Source: Thelephora terrestris
Lineage: Eukaryota; Basidiomycota; Agaricomycetes; Thelephorales; Thelephoraceae
NCBI GenBank assembly: GCA_015956445.1
Contig: WIUZ02000002.1
Span: 1,178,001-1,242,000, forward strand
Direction: 5' to 3'
DNA length: 64,000 nucleotides
Shown: piece after piece, positions 31,844 to 42,091 of the stretch
Layout: the number at the start of each line of letters is the position of its first letter
How positions within the stretch are numbered: the stretch's first letter is position 1
Notes under the pieces: generated by a model
Told to the model about the DNA's origin: nothing
The model's input: the letters and a program-made list of their open reading frames with translations, nothing else
Databases searched by the model: none
Translations under genes and position numbers: made by a program

Positions 31844-31868
31844 GCAGGCCTACAACCCTGACACCTTC

Positions 31869-32617
31869 ACACGCTAGTAAGGCCCTTTGTCCTTTATTCT
31901 CCCACACGCCATATTTGTTCGCTTCCCTTACTTAGTGTTCCCACACTCCTTATCTCCCTTTGTTCTATCTTGATAAGGGTATATTAGGGTATTGACGTCA
32001 TGGCCACTCCTTTAGTATAAGTAGCAACTGTGGCTGTATCGTAGTACCTTAGTTTTGTTACCTCAGGAAATCCTCTGCCCTTCTCAGCCCAGTTGCAGTT
32101 AAGGACAAGTCAGAGTTTCTTGTTTGATCCAAGACATCCCCCATCTGCTCTCCCTCCCGCTCTGCGTGTCAACTGCGCCTTGTAACTATAGGATCTCAGC
32201 ATTTATATTAGAACACCTCGAGCGACCAGTCAATCACCTGGTGGAGTCATCAATCCTGTTGTAGGGATAAACCCTTGCTTGTTAAACCGAACAAAGTACA
32301 GTTTAGGTTGGGTTTCTCTTTAGGATTTCGACCTGACTTGTAGTGACCTCGGACAAACTACCGGAAGAATAGAGAAGTGATCTTTCTCTCACAGCTAGTT
32401 GGACTAGTGAGTACTCTGCGGAGTCGGCTCAGTGCACTGGTAGTTGTTGGGGTAGAGTGGCCCTGACAGAACCCTGCTCACCCTGTGGAGTTGTTAGTCA
32501 AGTTCATAGATCACTCAACCAGCCTGCTTAGCTTCTATACACTTAGTCTCTAAGCGAACCAACTGGGTCTAGTTACCTCTTGTATAGAACATAACACTAC
32601 ACCACCCACGAGCACGA
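31869..32617. other. LTR-like leader sequence, no gene
   Basis: Contains a TATA-like tttagtataagtagcaactg (32012) and oligopyrimidine tracts, but no ORF. It looks like old LTR or leader sequence of an unidentified retroelement; the other border was not found. Confidence 0.3.
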
Positions 32618-33313
32618 TGAACAGGGGATCTTCTGGGGGAGTTCCGTGAAGACAGAGGATCAGGGCCCAGAGAGTTCCTGTGAAGGTGGGTCCTAGGTTG
32701 TACAGTATCAAGAAACTCCTAGCAGTGACTGGGGAACAGTTGTGAAGAAAGCGCGAAGGTGGAGAGACCAGAAGAGAGCTAGGGACAAAGCAAGAAAAAC
32801 AGAGAGATTGTGAGAGTTCCAAAAGAGTTCTGAGGGTTCCGAGAGTTCCAAAGGGAAGATTTGACAAGGGAAGTGGAGAACACGAGGGGAAGACACTGAG
32901 GAAAGCAAGAAGACACTGGGGACGATGAGGGGATTAGAGCAAAGCTTCAGACTAGGAGGAGGGGAACATGGCTGACTGGACTTCAATAGGATGGATCACA
33001 ATGATCTCCAGAGTAGCTAGTACAGGATATATATACTAAGGTCTGCTCTGGGAAGGATCCAGAGAAGAAAGGGGGAAAACTGTGAAATATGGATATATGA
33101 TGCAATGGCAAAGTCATAGGAGAAGAGGAGAAAAGGGGAAAGTCATCATAAAGGGGGGGAACTAAGCAAAGGGGAAAGTCTTCTGGATAAGAGGAAGCTC
33201 TGGTGAAGAAGAGGGAGTTCTGAAGGTTGCAAAGAGGAAAAGCAAAGAGGAGGAATGAGGACTGAGGACAGCAAACATCAGAATCCCACATCCCCAGAAC
33301 AGGAGGCACTACA
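32618..33313. mobile_element. Solo-LTR-like repeat, copy 1 (about 0.7 kb)
   Basis: Runs from TGAACAGGGG to ..GCACTACA and is a direct repeat of 34743-35628 along most of its length (for example gttcctgtgaaggtgggtcc). TG..CA ends suggest a solo LTR; the flanks ACGA/ATGA could be a 4-bp duplication with one change. No coding capacity; old. Confidence 0.55.
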
Positions 33314-33545
33314 ATGACACCGGTGACGCATGGGGTGTGATGTTCCATAACCTTCTAGAATGTTCCAGCAAGTCCCAGGACGTCCAGTGCATTCCAGGGT
33401 GTTCCTGAACATTCTGTAACTTTCCATGAGTTCCTTGTCCTTATGTAATGTCATCCTATCTAATAAGGCCGTTATCTTGTTGTGGTGAATTATCATAAAC
33501 AATAACATGGTCTCCTCATGTCCAACAATGTGTTGGTTGCCACAC

Positions 33546-34290
33546 CTACAGCGTTACTTGGCAAGCAATCCCATTACCATACCAAAGCTGGATTTAGCTG
33601 TCATGGACAAATAATCTCCCCTTCTCCCCTTCATCGCTGAAGCTGCAGCTGATGGGGAAAACCAAGCCTGACGATGGCAACGGATGCTCAAAACCACTCC
33701 TCTTGAAGTAGGCTTCACCACCAGTACCTGGGACTGAATCCAAAGAGGTCCTTGAAGACCCAATGCTGAAGTCACTCATCAAGCGACAGCCATCAGTAGG
33801 TGTTTTTAACCTGCTAAAGGTTCTGAACACAACTGAGGTAAGAAGCCAACTGAAGGGGGCGTGGAGAAGCTCAGACCAAAGCCCAAGTTCATGAAGCAAC
33901 AAAGCTGGCAATGCAGGGGGTTGAAGAAGACGACCAAGGACCCAGCAAGTCTGGGGGCAGGGGGAAGGCCAAGTCTACAGTCCATCAACAGTTGGTATCT
34001 GATGCACCCAACGAACACAAAAGGCCAAGACCACCACAGACGAGGAACACATGATGAAGAAGGTGGCGGGCCGGCAAAGTGAGACACCTCAACAGAGAGA
34101 TGAGGAAGATGATGCTGAAGAGGAGGCTAAAGCCAAGAAGAGCAAGCTGAGGATATCTGGTTCATCTAAACGCGCGACATTCATTTGGATACTCTTCCAA
34201 ACAGGTTGAGTCCTACAAGGGAGGGAAACCTTTGCACGACTCTCAGGTCGATATCCTCTTCAAGGAATAGTCATTCTTTGTGAAACACCA
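33546..34290 (+). pseudogene. Coiled-coil AT-hook gene, broken copy 3 (3' half)
   Basis: Same block as copy 2 at 12468 (accaagcctgacgatggcaa; aggggcaggg-type run; gaagatgatgctgaagagga; ctctcaggtcgatatcctct), with more changes and no open frame. Like copy 2 it starts at the ..cagcgttact.. junction and ends with the 3' flank gatgccgtgttgtttg (34347). The Harbinger element is inserted just downstream of it. Confidence 0.8.
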
Positions 34291-34742
34291 CCATTGAGCT
34301 CTGCGTCTGAGCGGCCAATTTTGGTCCAACATATTTCTAGCTTTAAGATGCCGTGTTGTTTGTGGTGGGCAAGCCCGAATTATGCTCAGTGTAAACCACC
34401 CTCTTCGGAATTTTCAGCCTCGGAGAGTCCCTGCGATCGCTGGGATCAACAGCGCATTTACCTGAGACAGAGTGGGTGACTATCCATAGGGTTACACGCT
34501 GTACACATGAGTTTAGCGACATATCCAGGGACTTATAAGGCAGCTGCCAGGACCCTGACCGTTCTGTCGGGACAGTGATGTTGCCTCTAAACCGCGAATC
34601 TGGGACCTCTAAATCTATGGTGTTTGTGCCCCAAATTTTGTATGTATAACGCTCCGCGAACTTCCGAGCTCCTCGGAGCACGGATGTAGCCGGGTTCAAA
34701 ATGCTTGCCTTCAACATTCACATGTCTCTCCTCGCTGGCCGC

Positions 34743-35628
34743 TGAACAGGGATTCTTCTAGGGGATCTCCGTGGTGGCAGAGGATCGAGGCCCAGAGAGT
34801 TCCTGTGAAGGTGGGTCCTAGGTTGTACAGTGTCAAGGAACTCCAAGCAGCGACTGGGGAACAGTTGCGAAAAAAGCGCAAAGGTGGAGATACCAGAAGA
34901 GAGCTAGAGACAAAGCAAGAAGAACAGAGAGATCGCGAGAGTTCCGAAAGAGTTCCGAGGGGTTCCGAAGGGAAGATTCGACGAGAGGAGCAGAGAACAC
35001 TAGGGGAAGACACTGAGGAAAGCAAGAAGACACTGGGGACGACGAGGGGACTAGAGCAAAGCTTCAGACTAGGAGGAGGGGAACATGGCTGACTGGACTT
35101 CAATAGGATGGAGCGCCATGATCTCTGGAGTAGCTAGTACAGGATATATATACTAAGGTCTGCTCTGAGAAGGATCCAGAGAAGAAAGGAGGGAAACTGC
35201 GAAATAGGGACCTATGATGCAATGGCGAAGTCATAGGGGAAGAGGAGAAAAGGGGAAAGTCGTCATGAAAGGGGAAAGTCATCATAAAAGGGGGAAGTCA
35301 TCATAAAAGGGGGAACTAAGCAAAGGGGAAAGTCTTCTGGAGAAGAGGAAGCTCCGGCGAAGGAGAGGAAGCTCTGAAGAGGGAGAGGAAGCTCCGGCGA
35401 AGAGGAAGTTCGCAAAGAGGAAGCTCTGGTGAATAGGAAGCTCTGGCGAAGGAGGGAAGCTCTGGCGAAGAGGAGGAGGTTCCGAAGAGGAGGAGGTTCC
35501 GAAGGCGGTTCCGAAGGTTCCGAAGGTGGTTGCGAAGGTTGCGAAGGGGAGGAAAAGCGAAGAGGAGGAATGAGGATTGAGGACAGCAAACCTCAGAATC
35601 CCACATCCCCAGAACTGGAGGCACTACA
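34743..35628. mobile_element. Solo-LTR-like repeat, copy 2 (0.9 kb), inside Harbinger
   Basis: TGAACAGGGA..GCACTACA, direct repeat of 32618-33313, flanked by CCGC (34739-34742 and 35629-35632). It contains a purine-rich minisatellite of gaagctctggcgaag-like units at 35340-35560 that is much shorter in copy 1. It is inserted in non-coding Harbinger sequence. No coding capacity. Confidence 0.6.
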
Positions 35629-35866
35629 CCGCTGCCACACAGTTCCGCGTAGAGGCCAAAACAGCACTAGTGCGCCATCCACAATTAGCTTTAGGTTCCG
35701 CTCGGTGTGGAACCTTAAATGACGGCCAGCGTTACCGTGTCAAGCTCGTCAAACTCAAGTTCCGTGCAGGCGCTAGTTACCCACAACTCCGTCCGTGAGG
35801 GATGTCTGCTGTGTGCCTTCCGAAGGCCTATCTTGTCCTCAGGCCTCAGTCCTGGTTGGCAATCAT

Positions 35867-38282
35867 TGTGATGATTTCGCCGTTTACCCTCTTTCATTTC
35901 CACTATTTAACGCCTCATCACCACTAAGTCAGTTGGTGCCCTGCCCTAAACACGGCGGTAAACTGTTTATTATGCAGTACGCCCTATGTTTAACAACTCA
36001 AAGTCCAATACGTGGAACGTGCTACTAGTCAAGATACCCCAGAAGACCCGAGGTATAATACGTGAACATGTACCGGCGGACCTTCATATGAAGATCCCCC
36101 CTACCTGGCCCTCCGTTGCCCCTGGACGACTAGTAGATATTCAGGCTACCGACAACAAGGGATGTATTAATAAGTGTCGCGCGCTGACCTCTCGCAGAAG
36201 TCAACCGGCTTATTAATCTGACCCTTGGATTGGACTTATGAAAACCATTATGTTTTACGACTCATGGATCACACGCAATAGACAAAATAGAAAGAAGATT
36301 CATTGGAAGCCAACAGTACAAAAGAGTTATCTAATCAATATCTCTTTGGATCCTTTGTACTACTTCCAATGCCGATCTCACCAACTCCTCATTCAACCAG
36401 TTCTGCTCCTGGATCTCGTTTGGGTCCACGTCCGACAAGTCATCGTAATCTGGAAGCTCCGTATCAGAGTTTGGTTCACTATCGGGAATGAACTCGGCGT
36501 ACGGATCATACTCCAGAGCAGGCCATTGACGGCGACTACCCCAAGGAGTAGAAACGAACTCAGGACGAGGAGTGTCCCTACAGACGACTCCTACGTTCTG
36601 ATAGAATTCGTCGCTCCCGATCTCAATGACCTCATCATCAATCGGAACCAACCTGTTCTCGTGACGGACTAATAAACGAGCGGGCGGCGACTCAGCCCGG
36701 TTAGGAATGATCGGCGACCCGGCCCGATACGGAACCTCCGGCTCCTCTTCTTCAACTCGGACCTCCGGCTCGTTACACCTCCTCTGGAGATCTCGGACCT
36801 CTCCGGTCAACTCGGAGATACGATGAGTGAGGCGAACCTAAAGGAATAGGGTTAGAAGATAACAAAAACCTTCAACCCCTATCCCTTACCTTATCGTCCT
36901 CCAACTCTCCGGTCTTAGTAACCAGAGCCCGGACCAGATCCTTAAGGGTAGTTACCTCTCCCTAAAGGAAATGTTGGGTTAGAGAAGTCAATTATCTCCC
37001 AACCCCACATTTACCTTCAACAAATCAATGTCAGCCCCCTGCCGAACGATATTATCCTCTTGCCCATGAATGACACCTTGCATATCCTCTTTCCAATTCT
37101 CCAAGGCCTCTATCTCCTCGCGACGACCATCGATGCGCTCATTGACGTGAGCCACTTCATCCATTAACATGGACCCAACGTTCCCCGTATGAAGAACGCT
37201 GGCCTCCAACACAGAGTTGAAGGTCTCATTAGCTTCGGTCACGAACTCAACACCCCTATTGAGGAGTTCGTTCGCATACGGATTAGTCTCGATACGCGCC
37301 AACTTGCGCCGAGACACCCTACGAGCAGCTTGGAGAAAGTCCCTGAAACCTAAAAGGAGTTAGCTTGGTTTCCTAGATCAGAATGCGCAAGCAGGGCCCC
37401 CACCTAAGTCAGAGAACCCTTCCTTAGGGTCAGCGGTGGCGGTCCGGTCCATAACGGCTCCCAAAGTGGGATAAGGGCGAGACGGATCACGGCGGGCATG
37501 GGAGAAACGGTCGATGTTGAAGTTATTCTCCTGAACAGGAGAGTAAGAGGTAGAGCGACGGGTAGGAACACGAGTAGAGGCACGAGGCATGTTGGCTGTG
37601 TAACAAAGGTGGGTTTGTTGGAAGACCAGTCATCCAACCCCCTTTGGTTATATACCAAATGCCACGCCCCTTCCACGACTCAGGAGTTGAGTCATCATTT
37701 CTATTGTTTACTGCGCATGACCCATATGACATCATATGCCCCTATTTCTTAGTCATATGCTCCCCTTTTGCCATTGGCTGTTAGTCAGTCATACCCACAT
37801 TCCTTCCGAACATTCCCAGGCTACGTCATGCTTTGTAACTGCTTTGTAATGCTCTCAAATTGCTATTGGCCGCCACACTTTCGTTTATCAGCTGATAATT
37901 TGTAGCATTAGTCACCACGTAACGCACAGACCATGCAGTGCTGCGCACGGACCATGTTTGTCTGTGTTTGTATCTTTAGGGTAGTTACATGTCACTGTCA
38001 CATCACAAATCTAAGTAGTATATATACTCAGAGTAGTTTAGCCTGTACTCCTAAGATTTGTTATCATCAGACTCTCCATGACCTCTACTGCTGTGTGCTT
38101 AGAGCAAGAGTGCCTGAAGACCCTTGTCTCCTTCTTTCTCCTCTTATCCAATCTAGTCTGTGAAGAGACTTCCGATATCCCTGGGTTTGCAACAGGGTTA
38201 TAACTGTGTGTTTGATCCTTGTGTGCGATAGGTTTGGATAGCAAGAGTGCTATTGAACTGTAGAGGTCGCGTCGGCCTGACA
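35867..38282 (-). mobile_element. TG..CA element family 2, copy 2 (2416 bp), inside Harbinger
   Basis: Inverse copy of 26596-29012, one base shorter and nearly identical. It is flanked by its own 5-bp duplication ATCAT (35862-35866 and 38283-38287). Independent duplications show two separate insertions and not a segmental copy. It looks whole. Very young, judged by the scarcity of differences and by lying within the Harbinger element. Confidence 0.88.
36331..37590 (-). CDS. Element family 2 gene, copy 2
   Basis: Same four-exon gene as 27291-28552 on the minus strand: MPRASTRVPTRRSTSYSP.., then NPYANELLNRGVEFVTEANE, the coiled-coil region, and SDTELPDYDDLSDVDPNE to IQRDID. Differences are few and mostly conservative (for example HTGNVGSM for HTGNIGSM). 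All introns are retained, so the element does not pass through this gene's spliced mRNA. Function unknown. Confidence 0.75.
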
Positions 38283-38770
38283 ATCATGACTGAAGTTGTG
38301 AACTCGGCACAAAGCATGATCTGAGATGCACAGTGAGTTCCATGACTTACACATCCAAGATTTGGCCGCAGTGACCTCAAAATCAGGCACAAAAATCAAA
38401 ATCTATCACTAGGAAGCCTCTCGAGTGGAGGTAGGCACAGGTATGTTGACGTTTAATGTCAGGACACAGCTCGAGACCAACAGGATTTGGCTTAGATTGT
38501 AGGCGGCTTCCGCAATCCCACCAGCTTCCATCTTGCCGTTTGATGCTGGTAACCAAACGCGGGCTCCATCCTTCCAGCCTATGTCCTTGTGGGCTGGGCT
38601 TTTGTTCCTTCTGTGGGAGGATTTTCTAGATGCTACCCTATTGGTCTGGAACATCAGATACAAACCATATATAAAGGTTCATTGGACGGAGGGTGCAGCT
38701 CATCACCAATTTTCAGACTTACTTTCATCGCTCTTTTACTTCTCACAACCTTGCCTCACCTATATCAAAA

Positions 38771-40269
38771 ATGTCTCACCCCAAACTCCCCTATGATCGT
38801 CGGTTCCACGTTGACCGAACCACCGCTCAGACCTTCTTCCAGGAGCGTGTCAACAGCGATCGGACCACGTGGAGGCCACTCGAGCCATCTGACTTCCACC
38901 CACCTCACCCTGCTGCTCACAACATAGGAGTTCTCATGAGCCTATGCCCAATACCATCCGCTAACCCATCTGTGTGTTTGCAGGTTCTCTCGCACATCCC
39001 ACCCCCACCGGATCCTACGGTAACCTTTGATCCCTCCCTTCGGCAACTCGATCCCCCTCCCTCAACTCAGCCATCTATGAGGATCTCAGGCCGGGAAGTT
39101 GGCCAGGGTCGTACCTCTGCTTCTCCACCACCTCCGTCTCAAAGCCAACAAAATGTGAGGCAGGCTAGGAGGAATGATCGTGCCTATGATCCCATTTGCA
39201 CCGAGCGGTCTCAATCTCAGTGGGGGAGGACTCGTGGTGCCCCCAATTATTGACCTCGTGAAGTTGAGGTGCTCTTAGATCTTGTTGACAAGGAACTTCC
39301 TGTTGGTGCTAAGGGCTGGAATGTTGTTGGGGCCCGCTTTTGTGAGTGGGCAGCCAACACCGAACATCCTGCGCGGGCAGACCGCTCCTTGGAGATCAAG
39401 TACAAACAAGTGAGATGCCACTCATCATTCATTTATCCCTCGCTGATCATTGACATTACCAGCTCGTGAAGACGAGGAAGCCAACAGGTGATGGGGTCTG
39501 CCCACCTGAGGTCACTCGTGCCCATATCATCGATGACAGGATCCAGAGCAAGGTCGCCTGCCGGGATTTTGGCGATGATGACATTGCTGACTTCGACGGC
39601 AGTTCTGTCATCAGCAATGACCACCCAATGTCAGATGCTGGTGAGGAACTCAATGTTCCACCCGCTCGCACTCGGTGTGGCAAGCGTGTTCGGACCGTTC
39701 GAATTGAGGCACCACTCCCTCCCCGCAATGTAAACTGTCAGTCCTCCTCAAGGGGTATGGATTTCCTGGACAAGATCACGAAGTCTATCGATCCAGAGCA
39801 ACAGATCCAACGAGATTCTGACCGTGCTTCGACGATCTTTCAAGCCCAACAGGTCCTCCTCCTTCAATCCCAGATTCGAGATCTAAACCAGACAGTCCTA
39901 TCTCTCCGCACCCAACTCGATAGCTCTGAGCGCCGGAGGGCCGATGCTGACCGCAGAGCAGACCGACTCCAGAATCAAATCGACATCAACTTGGCCATTA
40001 CTCGTGCACGTCTGTACCGGTCTACTGAAGTCCCTACCTCTTGTCACAACCCAATATCCATATCCTCCTCCTCTGCTTCCTCAACCCCAGACCATGATCG
40101 TCGTTGGGAGGCTACTTTCAATGATGGTGGGAGATGTTCATGGTTTGGAGGTGTTGACAGGCTCCCCTTTGGTGAGGATGTTGTTGAGGTAACACGGGTT
40201 CCATTGAGCCCACCTCTGCAATCCCTGCCCCAGTCTCCCACCTCCGATATGGAGGAGGCTGCTTTGTAG
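38771..40269 (+). CDS. Harbinger ORF1, Myb/SANT-like DNA-binding protein
   Basis: Starts MSHPKLPYDRRFHVDR. The block VEVLLDLVDKELPVGAKGWN..RSLEIKYKQ|LVKTRKPTGD matches the Myb/SANT-like domain of fungal Harbinger partners (Pfam DUF6818 from memory); it is split by an intron at 39410-39462. A coiled coil (QSQIRDLNQTVLSLRTQLDS) follows, then a Ser-rich tail. In PIF/Harbinger elements this partner binds the transposon ends and imports the transposase. An in-frame TGA at 39251-39253 sits between APNY and PREVEVLL with the frame unchanged on both sides, suggesting a single base change (perhaps from TGG) or an unrecognised intron; as it stands the DNA-binding domain is cut off. Confidence 0.75.
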
Positions 40270-40559
40270 ATTGAGCCCCAGGATTTTTTCAACCCTTCTT
40301 GCCACCCGTTTATTTCCCTTAACTCGATCCCTTTATTTATCTTGCCTTTCCTCACCGTTGTTGCTTTCCTTTACCCTGTCCAACTCAATGTCGCTCCTTC
40401 CAACTCTTTCCTTGAAACTCGTTCAACTCTATGTCACTCCTTCTGAATCTTTGTCTGAACTCTGTCCAACTCGTTGTCGCTCTTTGCCATTCCTTGTGTT
40501 CAGCATATGTTGTCACAAAAACACTATTTAAGCTCCGCTAGGACAATAGACCATGTCTT

Positions 40560-42008
40560 CTAATACCACTCCTCTTGGACATGGAACCTGCTAACACGGT
40601 CACGCTTTTTTTGGTCAGCGAACAGGATATGTTCGAATCCCTCCCACATCCAATCACTGCCATCTTCACGCCAGATTGGAACGTAGACGTTCCTGATTTG
40701 ATTGATCCCAACCGACCGCATTTGTAAATTGTGGAGGCGGAAACATGTCTCAATGAGATCCACACGCTTATCCATGTCCTCAATCCCCAAGGGTATCCTC
40801 AACCGACCAAAACTTCCCTGCAACTCTCGCATGCCCCATTCAGCTGTTTGGCGATAGGAGAGGATTGACCGTGAGAGCTCAAGGGCACGTCTTCGCTGAG
40901 CAGCACCCATCGGGAGTTTTTCGCCAGCCTTGAGTGGGACACGGATCTTTCCAGAAACCCGGTCATTATCCTGTGGGAATGCGGAGTCAGCAACAAGAGA
41001 GAACCCATCGGGTGTTTCGTTTTCTAACTTCACATAAATCCCCTCGGCAATGCGCAAGTCGTGCCAGCTGCCTGGACAATTTGTACGGCAGGCGATGATC
41101 TCTCCTGTGTGAAATATGAGCGTTTGAACGCCAACTGCCAGGACACCATTCAACATCCACAAACCTTTCGAGCTGAAGACAATCACAGAGCTAATAAAGT
41201 GACTATGTAGCCACCCATTGAAGGTTGCATTCTCAATCTCCATGTCAGCAGACACTTGGCATGGCAGGTTGAGGCCGTCGATTGACCCGAAAACACCTTG
41301 AAGGAGCGGGTGTCGCATTGAAACATACCCACTAAGCTCAAGGAACTCTTCACCTTGTGGCCAGGCAATGGCAGCACTGGGCATCTGCCTCAGTACCTTG
41401 ATGAGGATGGAAAGAGCAAACCACAGATACCTTGACACAGTTGAGGGTACGAGTGCAAAGATCTGTTGGAGGCTGACCTGGCGCATGGTTGATGAAAGCC
41501 AGTGAAGCACCAAGCCCAGACCACCCTCAGCATCTAGCAACCTCCTCCCAGCCCGAGGGTAACCTGCTGTATGTGTATCAGTGCAGGGAATCATGTGTGA
41601 ATACCAGAGATTTCCAAAACCGGCCTCGAGGATTGCGCGGAAGGTGGATGTGTTGATCCCCATTGTGGTGATGAAAGCGCGGTCTTCATAGCGTCTGTAC
41701 AGGCGTTTCCAGGGTGTTCCAAAGTGTGGGTTAGGGAGGAGGTTTGGACGTCCCAGGTACTGTCGACGAGGGCGCCGGTTTTCGATGGCCCAGGCGTGAT
41801 CCTCGTTCGAACCGATGATCAGAACCGCCGCGGCAAGTCGCATCTGACCTTGGGCTTCGGTTTCATGCTCAAGTTCAAGCCATTGCTGTAAGAGGAGGGT
41901 ATGGAAGAAGAGGTCGTCGTCGTCCATGGCTAAGGGTGGCTTGCCACGTAGCCCGAACCTCTGCAACCATAATACACGATCTATTTGATGAAATCCTACG
42001 GACAGCAA
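40560..42008 (-). CDS. Harbinger DDE transposase
   Basis: 482 residues without introns; MDDDDLFFHTLLLQQW at residue 28 may be the true start. Catalytic blocks of DDE_Tnp_4 are all visible: GSIDGLNLPC (first Asp), NCPGSWHDLRIAEG and SLVADSAFP (second Asp region), and AEWGMRELQGSFGRLRIPL (Glu). A helical N-terminal region with TMGINTSTFRAILE precedes them. The frame is fully open and all acidic residues are present, so it could be active, cutting at the GGGTGACTATCC ends and leaving 3-bp duplications. It faces ORF1 convergently with about 290 bp between. Confidence 0.9.
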   Translation of the reverse strand: MLSVGFHQIDRVLWLQRFGLRGKPPLAMDDDDLFFHTLLLQQWLELEHETEAQGQMRLAAAVLIIGSNEDHAWAIENRRPRRQYLGRPNLLPNPHFGTPWKRLYRRYEDRAFITTMGINTSTFRAILEAGFGNLWYSHMIPCTDTHTAGYPRAGRRLLDAEGGLGLVLHWLSSTMRQVSLQQIFALVPSTVSRYLWFALSILIKVLRQMPSAAIAWPQGEEFLELSGYVSMRHPLLQGVFGSIDGLNLPCQVSADMEIENATFNGWLHSHFISSVIVFSSKGLWMLNGVLAVGVQTLIFHTGEIIACRTNCPGSWHDLRIAEGIYVKLENETPDGFSLVADSAFPQDNDRVSGKIRVPLKAGEKLPMGAAQRRRALELSRSILSYRQTAEWGMRELQGSFGRLRIPLGIEDMDKRVDLIETCFRLHNLQMRSVGINQIRNVYVPIWREDGSDWMWEGFEHILFADQKKRDRVSRFHVQEEWY

Positions 42009-42091
42009 CAGAATAATGACTGATAAATCTCGGCTAGTGGCACCCTTCTGAAACAGTTATGTATATACCTAGTGTTACGGATAGTCACCCA

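Larger units (their letters stand above)
29553..31863 (+). mobile_element. TG..CA element family 1, copy 3 (2311 bp)
   Basis: Begins TGTCACGAACGCGTGACA (itself a small palindrome) and ends ..CAACCCTGACA, flanked by the 5-bp duplication CCTTC (29548-29552 and 31864-31868). ORF B (minus) and ORF A (plus) are divergent. Between them lie about two copies of a 65-base unit with gagaaatccccat..cgcttctattactaccat (30770-30905), then a TATATAAGG box and AATAAA before ORF A. It looks whole as a unit. Confidence 0.85.
34474..42090. mobile_element. PIF/Harbinger DNA transposon (7.6 kb, with nested insertions)
   Basis: Ends share the perfect inverted repeat GGGTGACTATCC and are flanked by AGT (34471-34473 and 42091-42093). 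The plus strand carries the Myb/SANT-like ORF1 (38771-40269) and the minus strand the DDE transposase (40560-42008), convergent. The left part hosts two later insertions, 34743-35628 and 35867-38282. Without those the element would be about 4.3 kb. The transposase frame is open throughout; ORF1 has one in-frame stop. The MITE at 14924 is a deleted relative. Confidence 0.88.
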
